Shown here one piece after another: positions 1 through 8,435 of a stretch of DNA of 64,000 bases. This DNA is from Bradyrhizobium sp. Tv2a-2 (GTDB taxonomy: Bacteria; Pseudomonadota; Alphaproteobacteria; Rhizobiales; Xanthobacteraceae). The stretch is taken from contig NZ_AXAI01000018.1 of the NCBI RefSeq assembly GCF_000472425.1, forward strand, positions 1-64,000, in the 5' to 3' direction. A model generated the notes under the pieces. It was not told where the DNA came from and did no database searches. It was given only the letters and a program-made list of their open reading frames with translations. Position numbers and translations under genes: made by a program. Position 1 is the stretch's first letter. Each line of letters starts with the position of its first letter.

Positions 1-166
1 GGTCCTCAACGTCCTGGTCGGCCCGCCATCGCGCAAGCCATTTGTAGCCCGTATCGGGATGGATATTAAATCGCCGGCAGAGCTCCCGCCGATTCGCTTT
101 TTCCTGCATCGCAAGTCGAACGAACTCCCGCCGCTGATCCATAACCGACACCTCTCGCCAGGGCAT
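1..166 (-). CDS. IS481-family transposase, N-terminal part (cut by window edge)
   Basis: Reading inward from the ATG at 166, 55 codons are open to the window edge. The peptide begins MPWREVSVMDQRREFVRLAM and continues with RRELCRRFNIHPDTGYKWLARW, split here as RRELCRRFNI and HPDTGYKWLARW. That is the helix-turn-helix head of IS481/IS3-like DDE transposases. The catalytic DDE core is outside the window, so intactness is unknown. The protein would bind the terminal repeats of its own element and catalyse its movement. A second in-frame ATG lies eight codons in and could be the true start. Confidence 0.8.
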   Translation of the reverse strand, partial: MPWREVSVMDQRREFVRLAMQEKANRRELCRRFNIHPDTGYKWLARWRADQDVED

Positions 167-256
167 GGACTTGGCCTCCCACACTGCCAAATCCGTGCAC
201 TATGATGTGTCGGCTATGTCCCCGAACACCCGTCGGTCATGTCCCCGGGCTGAACA
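1..256 (-). mobile_element. IS481-type insertion sequence, one end (continues outside window)
   Basis: The first 256 bases hold the 5' end of a transposase gene on the minus strand and, outside it, a terminal region. On the minus strand this starts TGTTCAGCCCGGGGACAT and repeats a GGGGACATgaCCGAC / GGGGACATagCCGAC motif. A TGT... terminus with repeated GGGGACAT motifs is typical of IS481-family ends. The outer tip is put at about 256 because the motif ends there; only some 36 bases separate it from the purB stop codon. The other end lies outside the window, so completeness and target duplication cannot be judged. Confidence 0.75.
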
Positions 257-292
257 CTTGACCGGACGATCCGGTATTTCAGAGGGCCTTGA

Positions 293-1600
293 TTAAACCG
301 CCCCGAACACGCGCTTGAAGATGGTATCGACGTGCTTCAAGTGATAGCCGAGATCGAACTGCTCCTCGATCTCCCTGTCGCTCAGATAGCGCTTCACGTC
401 GGCGTCCTTCTTGAGCAGCGTCATGAAGTCGCCTTCGCCGCGCCAGACCGGCATGGCGTTGCGCTGGACCAGCTTGTAGGCCTCCTCACGGCTTGCGCCT
501 TTCTGCGTCAGCACGAGCAACAGCCGCTGTGAGTGGACGAGGCCGCCGAGCCGGTCGAGATTCTTCTGCATGTTCTCGGGATAGATCAGAAGCTTGTCGA
601 TCAGGCCGGCCAGCCGATTGAGCGCAAAGTCGAGGGTGACAGTCGCATCGGGCCCGATCATGCGTTCGACGGAGGAGTGCGAGATGTCGCGCTCGTGCCA
701 GAGCACGACGTCCTCGAGCGCCGGCGTCACATAGGCGCGCACCATGCGGGCAAGGCCGGTGAGATTTTCCGACAGCACGGGGTTGCGCTTGTGCGGCATG
801 GCCGAGGAGCCTTTCTGGCCCTCGGAGAAGAACTCCTCCGCCTCCAGCACCTCGGTGCGCTGCAAATGACGGATTTCGGTGGCGAGCCGCTCGACCGACG
901 AGGCAATCACGCCAAGGGTGGCAAAATACATCGCGTGGCGGTCGCGCGGGATCACCTGGGTCGAGACCGGCTCGGGCGAAAGTCCCATGGCCTTCGCCAC
1001 ATGCTCTTCGACCCGCGGGTCGATCTGGGCGAAAGTGCCGACCGCACCTGAGATGGCGCAGGTCGCGACCTCTTTCCGCGCGGCGACGAGGCGGGCGCGC
1101 GCGCGGTCGAATTCGGCATAGGCATAGGCGAGCTTCAGCCCGAAGGTCACGGGCTCGGCATGGATGCCGTGGGAGCGGCCGATAGTCGGCGTCATCTTGT
1201 GCTCGAAGGCGCGCTTCTTCAGCGCCGCGAGCACGCGGTCGATGTCGGCGATCAGGATGTCGGCGGCGCGGATGAGCTGGACGTTGAGGCAGGTATCGAG
1301 TACGTCGGAGGAGGTCATGCCCTGATGCACGAAGCGCGCCTCGGGGCCGACGATCTCGGCGAGGTGGGTCAGGAAGGCGATGACGTCATGCTTGGTCTCG
1401 CGCTCGATCTCGTCGATGCGCGCGACGTCGAAGGTCACGTTGCGTGCCTTGTCCCAAACGGTCTTGGCGGCTTCCTTGGGGATGACGCCGATCTCGGCCA
1501 GCGCGTCCGCCGCATGCGCCTCGATCTCGAACCAGATCGAAAAGCGCGTCTGCGCCTCCCAGATCGAGGCCATTTCCGGGCGGGTATAGCGGGGGATCAT
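293..1600 (-). CDS. purB: Adenylosuccinate lyase
   Basis: PurB cleaves adenylosuccinate to AMP and fumarate, and SAICAR to AICAR, in cytoplasmic purine synthesis. The 435-residue product has the usual family length. It begins MIPRYTRPEM, and carries the TSSDVLDT and GRSHGIHAEP segments with active-site histidines and the fumarase/aspartase signature GSSAMPHKRNP at about residue 265. An upstream in-frame TTG-type extension of 17 residues (MAGHPPAIPAP...) is rejected because the ATG at 1600 has CGGAG about eight bases upstream and gives the normal N-terminus. The gene is monocistronic on this strand. An IS481 end lies about 36 bases past its stop codon without touching the reading frame. Confidence 0.97.
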   Translation of the reverse strand: MIPRYTRPEMASIWEAQTRFSIWFEIEAHAADALAEIGVIPKEAAKTVWDKARNVTFDVARIDEIERETKHDVIAFLTHLAEIVGPEARFVHQGMTSSDVLDTCLNVQLIRAADILIADIDRVLAALKKRAFEHKMTPTIGRSHGIHAEPVTFGLKLAYAYAEFDRARARLVAARKEVATCAISGAVGTFAQIDPRVEEHVAKAMGLSPEPVSTQVIPRDRHAMYFATLGVIASSVERLATEIRHLQRTEVLEAEEFFSEGQKGSSAMPHKRNPVLSENLTGLARMVRAYVTPALEDVVLWHERDISHSSVERMIGPDATVTLDFALNRLAGLIDKLLIYPENMQKNLDRLGGLVHSQRLLLVLTQKGASREEAYKLVQRNAMPVWRGEGDFMTLLKKDADVKRYLSDREIEEQFDLGYHLKHVDTIFKRVFGAV

Positions 1601-1752
1601 GAGATAGCTCCGAGGCAGTGGGGCGGGGATCGCAGGCGGATGCCCGGCCAAATGTTTTTACGCCGCGCTTTAGCAGATCGCTTTTGCGGAAACCACTGAT
1701 ATGGGATTGGGAAGGTGGAAAACTACCCTGTTTTGAGGGCTTAACGGGTCGC

Positions 1753-2406
1753 TCACGGCCCGGTCAGCCCGCACTCTGCGGCCAGCCGCACCAGCTGGGC
1801 GTCCGTTTTCAGGCCGGTCTTGGCCTTGATCATGTAGTGGTAGTTCTGAACCGTCTTCAGGCTGAGATTGAGCCTTAGGGCGATCTCCTCCTGGGTTGCG
1901 CCGGCCGCCAGCTGGCGGAGGACCTCGATCTCGCGCTCGGCCAACTGGTCGAGCGCCGACCCTGATGGCGCGAGGCTCTCCAGCGCCAGGACCTGGGCGA
2001 TGTCGTCGCTCATGGCCCGCTCGCCGCGGGCGACGCTGCGGATCGCCTTGACCAGCACTGCGGGCTCGCTGCTCTTGGTGACGTAGCCGCCGGCACCGGC
2101 ACCGAAGGCGGCCTTCACCAGCGGCGCCTCGCTGTGCATGCTGAAGACGAGGATACGCGCGCGTCCATCGCGGGCGCGGATGTTCCTGATCGCCTCCAGC
2201 CCGCTGGCGCCGGGCATCGAGATGTCCATCACCACGATGTCAGGGACGTGGGTCTTGAACGCGCCATAGGCGCTCACCGCGTCGTCGGCCTCGGCGACCA
2301 CCTGGAAGTCGCGCTGATTTTCCAGAACGCGCCGGTAACCCTGGCGCACGATTGGATGGTCGTCGACCAGCAGGATGGAGATGCCCTTGGTCGATGCGGA
2401 AGTCAT
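1753..2406 (-). CDS. NarL/FixJ-type response regulator
   Basis: A 217-residue transcription factor. The receiver domain (about residues 8-125) has the acidic pair in LLVDDHPIV, the phosphoacceptor Asp in DIVVMDISMPG, and the switch Ser/Thr and Lys in LVFSMHSEA and YVTKSSEP. The LuxR-type DNA-binding domain (about 150-215) contains LAEREIEVLRQLAAGATQEEI and LNLSLKTVQNY. Three bases separate it from the stop codon of the upstream sensor kinase, so the two are co-transcribed. The pair resembles MoxY/MoxX-type systems in architecture, but target genes cannot be read from sequence. The divergent TolQ-like operon is one candidate. Confidence 0.93.
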   Translation of the reverse strand: MTSASTKGISILLVDDHPIVRQGYRRVLENQRDFQVVAEADDAVSAYGAFKTHVPDIVVMDISMPGASGLEAIRNIRARDGRARILVFSMHSEAPLVKAAFGAGAGGYVTKSSEPAVLVKAIRSVARGERAMSDDIAQVLALESLAPSGSALDQLAEREIEVLRQLAAGATQEEIALRLNLSLKTVQNYHYMIKAKTGLKTDAQLVRLAAECGLTGP

Positions 2407-2409
2407 CCG

Positions 2410-3777
2410 TCAGGCGGCCAGCGGAATGGTGGCATCGACGCTCAGGCCGCGCGTCGCGCGCGCGATCGAGAGCGATCCGCCCAGCGCCGTCAGGCGTTCG
2501 CGCAAGCCGGTGAGCCCAAAGCCGGAGGCCCTGGCGATGCTGATGGCGTCGCCCCCGCCGTCATCCTCGACCCGGATCAGGAGCGCATTTTCCGCCCCGC
2601 TGCGCCGCTCGATCCGGAGCAGGATTTCGCGTGCTGTGGTGTGACGGAGCGCGTTTGTCAGGCATTCCTGTGCGACGCGATAGGCCGTTGTCGCCACTGC
2701 GCCGCTGATATCGGCGAGGTCGCCCTTGAGGTCGAGCTGGATCACCGGGCGTGCCTCATGCTGTGAGCGCCAGCTGTCGACCAGGTTGATCAGGCTCGCT
2801 TCCAGCCCGAGCTCCTCGGCTGCCGGATGGCGCAGCCGGTTGAGGGTGCCGCGCAGGCAGGCCATGATCGCGAGCGCGGCTTTCGAGATCATCCGCGCAT
2901 CCTGCGCAATCGCGCCGTCCTTGGCCTCAGTGCTGGTCGCCTCGATCGCATTGGCGAAAGCGAGAATGGCGGTGAGGTTCTGGCCGAACTCGTCATGCAG
3001 CTCGCGCGCAAGCGTGCGCCGCTCGTCGTCCCGGATTTCGAGCAGGCGGCGCGTGAGAGCTGCGCGTTCCTCCATGGCCTGCGCCAGCCGCTCGCCAAGA
3101 TCGCCGACGGCCTGGCCGATCATGGCAAGCTCCATGGAGCGGAAGCGGGGCAGGGAGGTGCGATATTGGCCATGCGCCATGCGCTTGAGCGCGGCGACGA
3201 TCGACTGCGCCGGCGCCAGCGTATGCGCGATCGCGAGCGAGGCCAGGATTGCGATCGCTGCCGCCATCAGTAGCGCAACCCCGATATTGTCGAGGATATG
3301 CTGCCAGGCGAGCCGGATTGCTGCATCGGGATCGGGAGTGGCCGACACCGTCCCGGCCGTGACGGCGCGCGCGCTGATCGGCCTTGCCACCGCGGCATGG
3401 GTGCCGAGGAGCAGCTGGACGGCGCTGGCGAACCAGGCCGGCGGCGCGGCCCCCAGCCCCTTGTCCTGGCCGCACAGCGGCTTCTCGAACGCGGTGGCGG
3501 GCTCGAAGCGGACGCAGATGCCGGGCGAGATCAGCTTCATGGTTTCGATGGTGCGCCATTCCGGCACCGGGAGCAGCTGCTCGCGCGTCCTGCTGCTGCG
3601 CAGCAATAGCTCGTGCCAGTACAACCCCTGCAGGGCTTGCGAGACGCGCTCGGCGGAGGCCTCAGTTGCACGGTCGACGCTGCGATAGGCCTCGACGGTG
3701 GCCCAGACGGTGGCGGCTGCAAGACACAGCACCACGACCACGAGCAGGCGGGCGACGAGTTGCAGGACCAGACGCAT
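2410..3777 (-). CDS. Membrane sensor histidine kinase (HisKA_3/NarL class)
   Basis: A 455-residue inner-membrane kinase. One transmembrane helix is at the N-terminus (LVLQLVARLLVVVVLCLAAA) and a second near residue 165 (VALLMAAAIAILASLAIA); between them lies a periplasmic sensing region with two cysteines. A HAMP-like linker follows. The phosphoacceptor His is in LARELHDEFGQNL, the HisKA_3 signature. The ATPase domain has QECLTNALRHT (N box), VEDDGGG and GFGLTGLRERL. The ATG at 3777 is chosen because GGGGGAAG lies six bases upstream; the longer frame starts with TTG. The partner is the response regulator just downstream. The signal is unknown. Confidence 0.93.
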   Translation of the reverse strand: MRLVLQLVARLLVVVVLCLAAATVWATVEAYRSVDRATEASAERVSQALQGLYWHELLLRSSRTREQLLPVPEWRTIETMKLISPGICVRFEPATAFEKPLCGQDKGLGAAPPAWFASAVQLLLGTHAAVARPISARAVTAGTVSATPDPDAAIRLAWQHILDNIGVALLMAAAIAILASLAIAHTLAPAQSIVAALKRMAHGQYRTSLPRFRSMELAMIGQAVGDLGERLAQAMEERAALTRRLLEIRDDERRTLARELHDEFGQNLTAILAFANAIEATSTEAKDGAIAQDARMISKAALAIMACLRGTLNRLRHPAAEELGLEASLINLVDSWRSQHEARPVIQLDLKGDLADISGAVATTAYRVAQECLTNALRHTTAREILLRIERRSGAENALLIRVEDDGGGDAISIARASGFGLTGLRERLTALGGSLSIARATRGLSVDATIPLAA

Positions 3778-3968
3778 GCGCTTCCCCCACAATTTGATGG
3801 AGCAAGGCTAACAACAGCGCCGATCCCTGCCAATTGCAAGCGCGAGCCTCCGCACAAATTGGGAAAATTTCCCAGTCGTTTGAGGGCATCCGTCTTTGGA
3901 CCGCGCGCCGCGGTTTTGGTCTAACAGGCCTGCCCGCAAAAAGACGGCCAATCGGGAGCGACAGCGGC

Positions 3969-4730
3969 ATGAGTTCCGAACAAGGCGTGGCGATCGCGGC
4001 ATCTGACAGGCGCACGCCGGAACGCGGCGCGCTACTGTTGTGGATGATCTTCACCGGTCTCTCGGTGTTCGCAGCGGTGCTGCTGTGGCGCTATGGTCTG
4101 TTGCATCTGATGCTGACGTCGGACCGCACGTATATTTCGAGCGTCATCGCGGTCCTCTACGTCGTCACCTGCATCCACTGCTTTCTTCGCACCCGCGCCA
4201 TCGCTCGCGAGGGAGCGGTGGAACAACGCTGCCGCACGATCCTGGCATCGCCCGAGGGCGTCAGGGCGCTGGAGGCCGATGCGAGGTCGCTGCCGAAAGG
4301 GCTGGTCTCGGACCACATCCAGAGCCTGATCGAAAAGGCCAAGGCGCAGGCCAAAGGCCGCATCGACCAGACGCTGCTGTTGCGTTCGCTCGCCGACCGC
4401 CTGCGCGGCTCCAACGGTTTCGGTGCCTTTGCCTCCGACACGCTGATGAAGCTCGGGCTGCTCGGCACCATCATCGGCTTCATCATCATGCTGGCGCCGA
4501 TCGCAACGCTCGATGCGGCAGACAAGGTGGCGATGAAATCGTCCATGGGGCTGATGAGCGACGGCATGGCGGTTGCGATGTACACGACGCTTGCGGGCCT
4601 GGTCGGCTCGATCCTGGTGAAAATCCAGTACTACATGCTCGATGCCGCAACCCAGCGGGTGTTTTCGGACGCGGTGACGCTGACCGAGACGCATGTGACG
4701 CCAGTGCTGGAACGCCGCAATGATGGATGA
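3969..4730 (+). CDS. MotA/TolQ/ExbB-type proton channel family protein
   Basis: A 253-residue membrane protein. Two N-terminal helices (ALLLWMIFTGLSVFAAVLLW and ISSVIAVLYVVTCIHCFL) are followed by a cytoplasmic stretch rich in charged residues. Two more hydrophobic segments then show the family core: TLMKLGLLGTIIGFIIML and VAMYTTLAGLVGSIL. Such proteins form the pentameric stator of proton-driven machines (MotA, TolQ, ExbB). The start at 3969 has GGGAGCG upstream and drops an unlikely 45-residue extension. The stop overlaps the next gene by 11 bases, so the three genes at 3969-6017 are an operon. It is not a Tol-Pal or Ton operon: no tolR, tolA, tolB or pal gene follows. Confidence 0.85.
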   Translation: MSSEQGVAIAASDRRTPERGALLLWMIFTGLSVFAAVLLWRYGLLHLMLTSDRTYISSVIAVLYVVTCIHCFLRTRAIAREGAVEQRCRTILASPEGVRALEADARSLPKGLVSDHIQSLIEKAKAQAKGRIDQTLLLRSLADRLRGSNGFGAFASDTLMKLGLLGTIIGFIIMLAPIATLDAADKVAMKSSMGLMSDGMAVAMYTTLAGLVGSILVKIQYYMLDAATQRVFSDAVTLTETHVTPVLERRNDG

Positions 4731-5391
4731 TTTCGGCCTCTACCCGCGCGAGGACGCCTTCGATCCGCTCGGCGTCATGCTATTCAAGGCGCTGCAGGTC
4801 GTCGCCTTCCTGTTCTTCCTGGCGCTGCTTGCAGTCTCGCCGGAGTCCAAGGACGGCAAGATCGATTCCAAGGCCGAGTTCATCATCACCATGGACTGGC
4901 CGGACAATCACCCGGATGACCTCGACCTGTTCGTGCAGGACCCCGCCGGCAATATCGCCTGGTACCGGCATCGCGAGGCGGGCTTCCTCACCCTCGACCG
5001 CGACGACCGCGGCGGCGTCAATGACTTCATCACGGTCAATGGCCGGAAGATCCCGTCGCCCATCCGCGAGGAGATCGTCACGGTGCGCGGCATGCTGGCC
5101 GGTGAGTACACCGTCAACGTCTCGCACTTCCAGGCGACGACCGGCCAGCCCGTGCCGGTGAACGTAAAGGTGCAGAAGCTCAATCCCACGGCGCAGGTCG
5201 TCTTCGATGACAAGCTGATGCTCGACCACACCGGCGAGGAGAAGACGGCCGTGCGATTTACCGTCGATGCCGAAGGCAAGGTAACTGACGTCGAGCAGCG
5301 GCAGAAGTCGCTGCTCGAAACATTCCGCAGCGCATGGCGGAATGGCGCAGATATCGATCCGAAGACGGGTGTCAGGATGAGGACGCCGTGA
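4720..5391 (+). CDS. Single-span periplasmic protein with YfaP/DUF2135-like domain
   Basis: A 223-residue protein with TolR/ExbD-like topology. It has a short cytoplasmic N-terminus ending in EDAFDPLGV, one transmembrane helix (FKALQVVAFLFFLALLAV), then a periplasmic domain of about 180 residues. That domain starts with ITMDWPDNHPDDLDLFVQDP, resembling the W...DLDLHV..P motif of YfaP/DUF2135 proteins, and contains EYTVNVSHFQ. An Asp lies at the membrane entry, near where stator partners carry a proton-binding Asp; this functional parallel is inference. ATG codons at 4720 and 4723 are both possible. The stop overlaps the next start (GTGA). Probable role: periplasmic partner of the TolQ-like channel upstream. 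Confidence 0.75.
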   Translation: MMDDFGLYPREDAFDPLGVMLFKALQVVAFLFFLALLAVSPESKDGKIDSKAEFIITMDWPDNHPDDLDLFVQDPAGNIAWYRHREAGFLTLDRDDRGGVNDFITVNGRKIPSPIREEIVTVRGMLAGEYTVNVSHFQATTGQPVPVNVKVQKLNPTAQVVFDDKLMLDHTGEEKTAVRFTVDAEGKVTDVEQRQKSLLETFRSAWRNGADIDPKTGVRMRTP

Positions 5392-6017
5392 GCAGCCTGC
5401 AATCCGACATCTTGATGCTCTCCGTCGCCTATGCGCTGATCGGCGCGCTGCTCTTGGTTGTCATTGTCTATGCGCGGCTGCCCTGGCAGTTCAAGGCGGT
5501 CGCGGTGATCGTGACCAGTGCTTTCTACATCGCGAGCTTCCTCGGCATGCGCGGGCTGCTCGGCTGGGCCAGTGTCGATCATCTGCCCGCAAGCTTCAAA
5601 TTGCTGCAGGCGCGCATTGTCGAGCCGCATTCGCTCGAGGGCGATCCGGGCGCGATCTATCTCTGGGTCGAGGCGCTGGACGAGGGCAACCGTCCGAGCG
5701 GCGTGCCGCGCGCCTATCGCATTCCCTATAGCGACGGACTGGCCGACAAGACCGACAAGGCGCAGAGCGAGATTGCGGCGGGCCGCGCGCAAGGCGGCCG
5801 CGCAGCCGATTTTGGCAGCGGCGAGGGCGGGATGCTCGACGCCGTGCGTGCCTACATCACCCCGAACACCATTATCGAGACCTCGGGCGGTGATCCCTCG
5901 AGCGGCGGCGGGCTGACCGCGGTGCCGCAGGCCGGTGATGACGTGACCTTCACGCCGCTGTTGCCGCCGCGCATGCCGCCGAAGGACGTGATGGAGCAGC
6001 AGGACACGGGGCGGTAA
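5388..6017 (+). CDS. Two-helix membrane protein of the TolQ-like operon, function unknown
   Basis: A 209-residue protein starting with GTG at 5388, overlapping the previous stop by four bases and preceded by AGGATGAGGA. It has two N-terminal hydrophobic segments (LSVAYALIGALLLVVIVYA and FKAVAVIVTSAFYIASFLG) and then a soluble region of about 145 residues. The soluble region contains GAIYLWVEALDEG and PRAYRIPYSD, and ends in a Gly/Pro-rich tail (GGDPSSGGG, LPPRMPPKD). I do not recognise a family. Tight coupling to a proton channel and a YfaP-like protein suggests a third subunit of one envelope complex, with its soluble part most likely on the periplasmic side. Confidence 0.75.
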   Translation: MSSLQSDILMLSVAYALIGALLLVVIVYARLPWQFKAVAVIVTSAFYIASFLGMRGLLGWASVDHLPASFKLLQARIVEPHSLEGDPGAIYLWVEALDEGNRPSGVPRAYRIPYSDGLADKTDKAQSEIAAGRAQGGRAADFGSGEGGMLDAVRAYITPNTIIETSGGDPSSGGGLTAVPQAGDDVTFTPLLPPRMPPKDVMEQQDTGR

Positions 6018-6097
6018 GCGACTTTGGCTTCTTCCGGTTGACGACGAGCCCGTCGGCTCGCCGTTCGGTGACTCCCAAAAAAATCGTACGCGTCAGA

Positions 6098-7309
6098 TCA
6101 AAACGCGAGAAACAGCTTGATTGCGATCACATTGATGATGTCGACGAAAAAGGCCGAGACCAGCGGCAAGATGATAAAGGCGTTTGGTGACGGGCCGTAA
6201 TGCTCGGTCACGGCGGTCATGCTCGCAATCGCGGTCGGCGTCGCTCCGAGCGTGAGGCCGGTGAAGCCGGCACTGAGGACGGCGGCCTGGTAATCGCGGC
6301 CGAGCAGCGGGAACAGCACCATGACGATGAAGGCGACAGCGACGATCGCCTGCACCGCGACCACGATCAGCAAGGGGCCGGCGATTTCGGCCAGGGTCCA
6401 GAGCTGCATGCTCATCAAGGATATCGCGAGGAACGCGGAGAGCGCATAGTCGGAAATCAGCGTCAATGACGGCTTGCGCGCGGGCCAGGGCAGTTTTGGA
6501 AAGATCAAGGGTATCGTGTTGGACAGTACGATGCCCATGATGAGGCAGGGCACGAAGAGCGGCAGCTTCACACCAAGCTCGGTGATCGGCTTGTGCGCCA
6601 AATATCCAAGGATCACGGCGATATTGACCATGAGCAGCGCGTACATCAAGCTCGACTTGTCGATCGTCGTGGCGTCCGCCTGGGGAGCCGCTGCCTCAGC
6701 GTGATCAGCTGCAACCTTGGGGGCGAGCTTTCGCCGCTCGATCAGATATTTCGCGACCGGTCCGCCGAGCAGGCTCGCCACGATCAAGCCCAGCGTCGCC
6801 ACTGCCGCGCCGGTTTCGACCGCCGCCGGAAATCCATGCTCGGCCGCAATCGCGGGCGCCCAGGCGATCGTCGTGCCATGCCCGCCGACGAGCGCTATCG
6901 AGCCCATGATGACGCCCGCCGCCGACGGTAGCCCGAACAGCGAAGCGCCGAGCGTTCCGACCACGTTCTGCAGGAAGACGAAAATCGTTGTCAGTACGCA
7001 CAGCACGATCAGCGCTCTTCCGCCGGCGAGCAGATCCGACAGGCGGGCGTTGATACCGACCGCCGCGAAAAAGATGACCAGCAACCTGTCACGGGCGATC
7101 ATCTCGAAGCCGATGGCCTGGCCGGTCGCGGCATAGAAAACCCACAGCGCAACCGCCGCGAGAAATCCGCCGGTGACCGGCTCCGGGATGTTGTAATTGC
7201 GCAGAAACGCGACGTTCCGCGTTACGATCACGCCGACGAAATAGACAAGCAGACCGAGGGTAAGCGTCAGGAAATCCGGTACTTCAAACGAATTTGCGGC
7301 TGGTGTCAT
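6098..7309 (-). CDS. gltS: Sodium/glutamate symporter
   Basis: A 403-residue inner-membrane carrier of the ESS (GltS) family, which imports L-glutamate with sodium. The sequence opens with EVPDFLTLTLGLLVYFVG and NYNIPEPVTGGFLAA. It has about ten hydrophobic helices and the two glycine-rich re-entrant loops expected of the family (VGGHGTTIAWAP and LGATPTAIASMTAV), arranged as an inverted repeat. The length is normal and the gene stands alone. About 215 bases upstream separate it from a divergent gene and hold no other recognisable signal. Confidence 0.95.
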   Translation of the reverse strand: MTPAANSFEVPDFLTLTLGLLVYFVGVIVTRNVAFLRNYNIPEPVTGGFLAAVALWVFYAATGQAIGFEMIARDRLLVIFFAAVGINARLSDLLAGGRALIVLCVLTTIFVFLQNVVGTLGASLFGLPSAAGVIMGSIALVGGHGTTIAWAPAIAAEHGFPAAVETGAAVATLGLIVASLLGGPVAKYLIERRKLAPKVAADHAEAAAPQADATTIDKSSLMYALLMVNIAVILGYLAHKPITELGVKLPLFVPCLIMGIVLSNTIPLIFPKLPWPARKPSLTLISDYALSAFLAISLMSMQLWTLAEIAGPLLIVVAVQAIVAVAFIVMVLFPLLGRDYQAAVLSAGFTGLTLGATPTAIASMTAVTEHYGPSPNAFIILPLVSAFFVDIINVIAIKLFLAF

Positions 7310-7526
7310 GATGTCTCGCTGCAGTCGAGCGGGCTTTGGTCGAGGGCACCTGAAAGCTTATTTCATCAGCGGGCTCGCCGGTAGAGGCAATGCGGCGAGA
7401 GCACTTCGGCCACAGACATATCTATCGCTGTTTGATCAACGGGCAACTATGCTGCGCTGGTGCGAGACCTGACAATGTGCCGCCACCAGGCACCGTCGTA
7501 TTCCGTTCGCGAGAAAGAATCGTCTC

Positions 7527-8381
7527 ATGAAACGCATCCGCATCATCCATAAGACGGAGTACTTTTACAAACAGCCCGTTATTTTCGGCCCCCATCGCGC
7601 GATGATGCGGCCCCGCGAGGGGCACGATGCTCACATCGCCAGAGCGCGCGTTCATGTCGAACCGAAGGCTGAAGTGATTTGGCTGCGCGATGCCAACGAC
7701 AATTCCATCGCTGTTCTGACCTTCGAAGAAAGTTCCGACAAGCTAAGCCTTGAAAGCGAAGTGGACGTCGATCTCTACTACGATGCTCTCAACGAGTGGC
7801 CTATCTCACCGGATGCCATTTCTTTCCCATTCCAATATCCTCCGGAGGAACACATCGATCTGATGGCGTATCGCCTGCCGAGCTATCCCTATGATGGGCC
7901 GATACTCCACAAATGGTTGCGGGATCTTTATCGGCCTGGTCAAGTCATCGAGACCATCGACCTCCTGAGCAGTCTGAACACCCACATCTATCGCTCGTTC
8001 GAATACGAATCCCGTGATGCGTATGGCGTTCAGTTGCCGCAGGAGACACTCGCGCGCGGCAGTGGGACGTGCCGTGACTTCGCGGTGTTTATGATGGAAG
8101 CCGCCCGATATTGGGGATTCGGCGCGCGATTTGTCACCGGCTATATCCAGATGGCCGAGGGGCAGCACGGCGCTACCCACGCGTGGACGGAGATTTACAT
8201 TCCCGGTGCAGGATGGCGCGGCTTCGATCCCACAAACAACAAGCTGGTCAGCAGCGAGCATATCCCCGTCGGCGTGTCGCGCGAGCAGGAGAAGGCTTCG
8301 CCGCTGTCCGGCTCATGGGAGGGACCGGCAGACGCCTTCGACCGGATGACCGTCTCCGTACAGGTTGTGGAAGCACCCTGA
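7527..8381 (+). CDS. Transglutaminase-like cysteine protease family protein
   Basis: A 284-residue cytoplasmic protein. The N-terminal half matches the bacterial transglutaminase-like N domain (RIIHKTEYFYKQPVIFGPHR, split here as RIIHKTEYFY and KQPVIFGPHR). The C-terminal half carries the catalytic triad of the core domain: Cys in GSGTCRDFAVF, His in GATHAWTEIYIP and Asp in GFDPTNN. Members are thought to act as peptidases or transamidases; the substrate here is unknown. No circularly linked alpha-E or ATP-grasp partner genes, common neighbours of this family, are present. Codon use is less GC-biased than in the flanking genes, which fits acquisition by transfer. Confidence 0.9.
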   Translation: MKRIRIIHKTEYFYKQPVIFGPHRAMMRPREGHDAHIARARVHVEPKAEVIWLRDANDNSIAVLTFEESSDKLSLESEVDVDLYYDALNEWPISPDAISFPFQYPPEEHIDLMAYRLPSYPYDGPILHKWLRDLYRPGQVIETIDLLSSLNTHIYRSFEYESRDAYGVQLPQETLARGSGTCRDFAVFMMEAARYWGFGARFVTGYIQMAEGQHGATHAWTEIYIPGAGWRGFDPTNNKLVSSEHIPVGVSREQEKASPLSGSWEGPADAFDRMTVSVQVVEAP

Positions 8382-8435
8382 TGGAATGTACGCGCGCCTG
8401 TTCGATCGGCGTCATGTCGTTGAATTTTGTTGACG

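Noticed and set aside
3969..6017. Tol-Pal or ExbBD-TonB operon
   Set aside because: Only the channel subunit fits. The second protein lacks a TolR/ExbD periplasmic domain and there is no tolA, tolB, pal or tonB.
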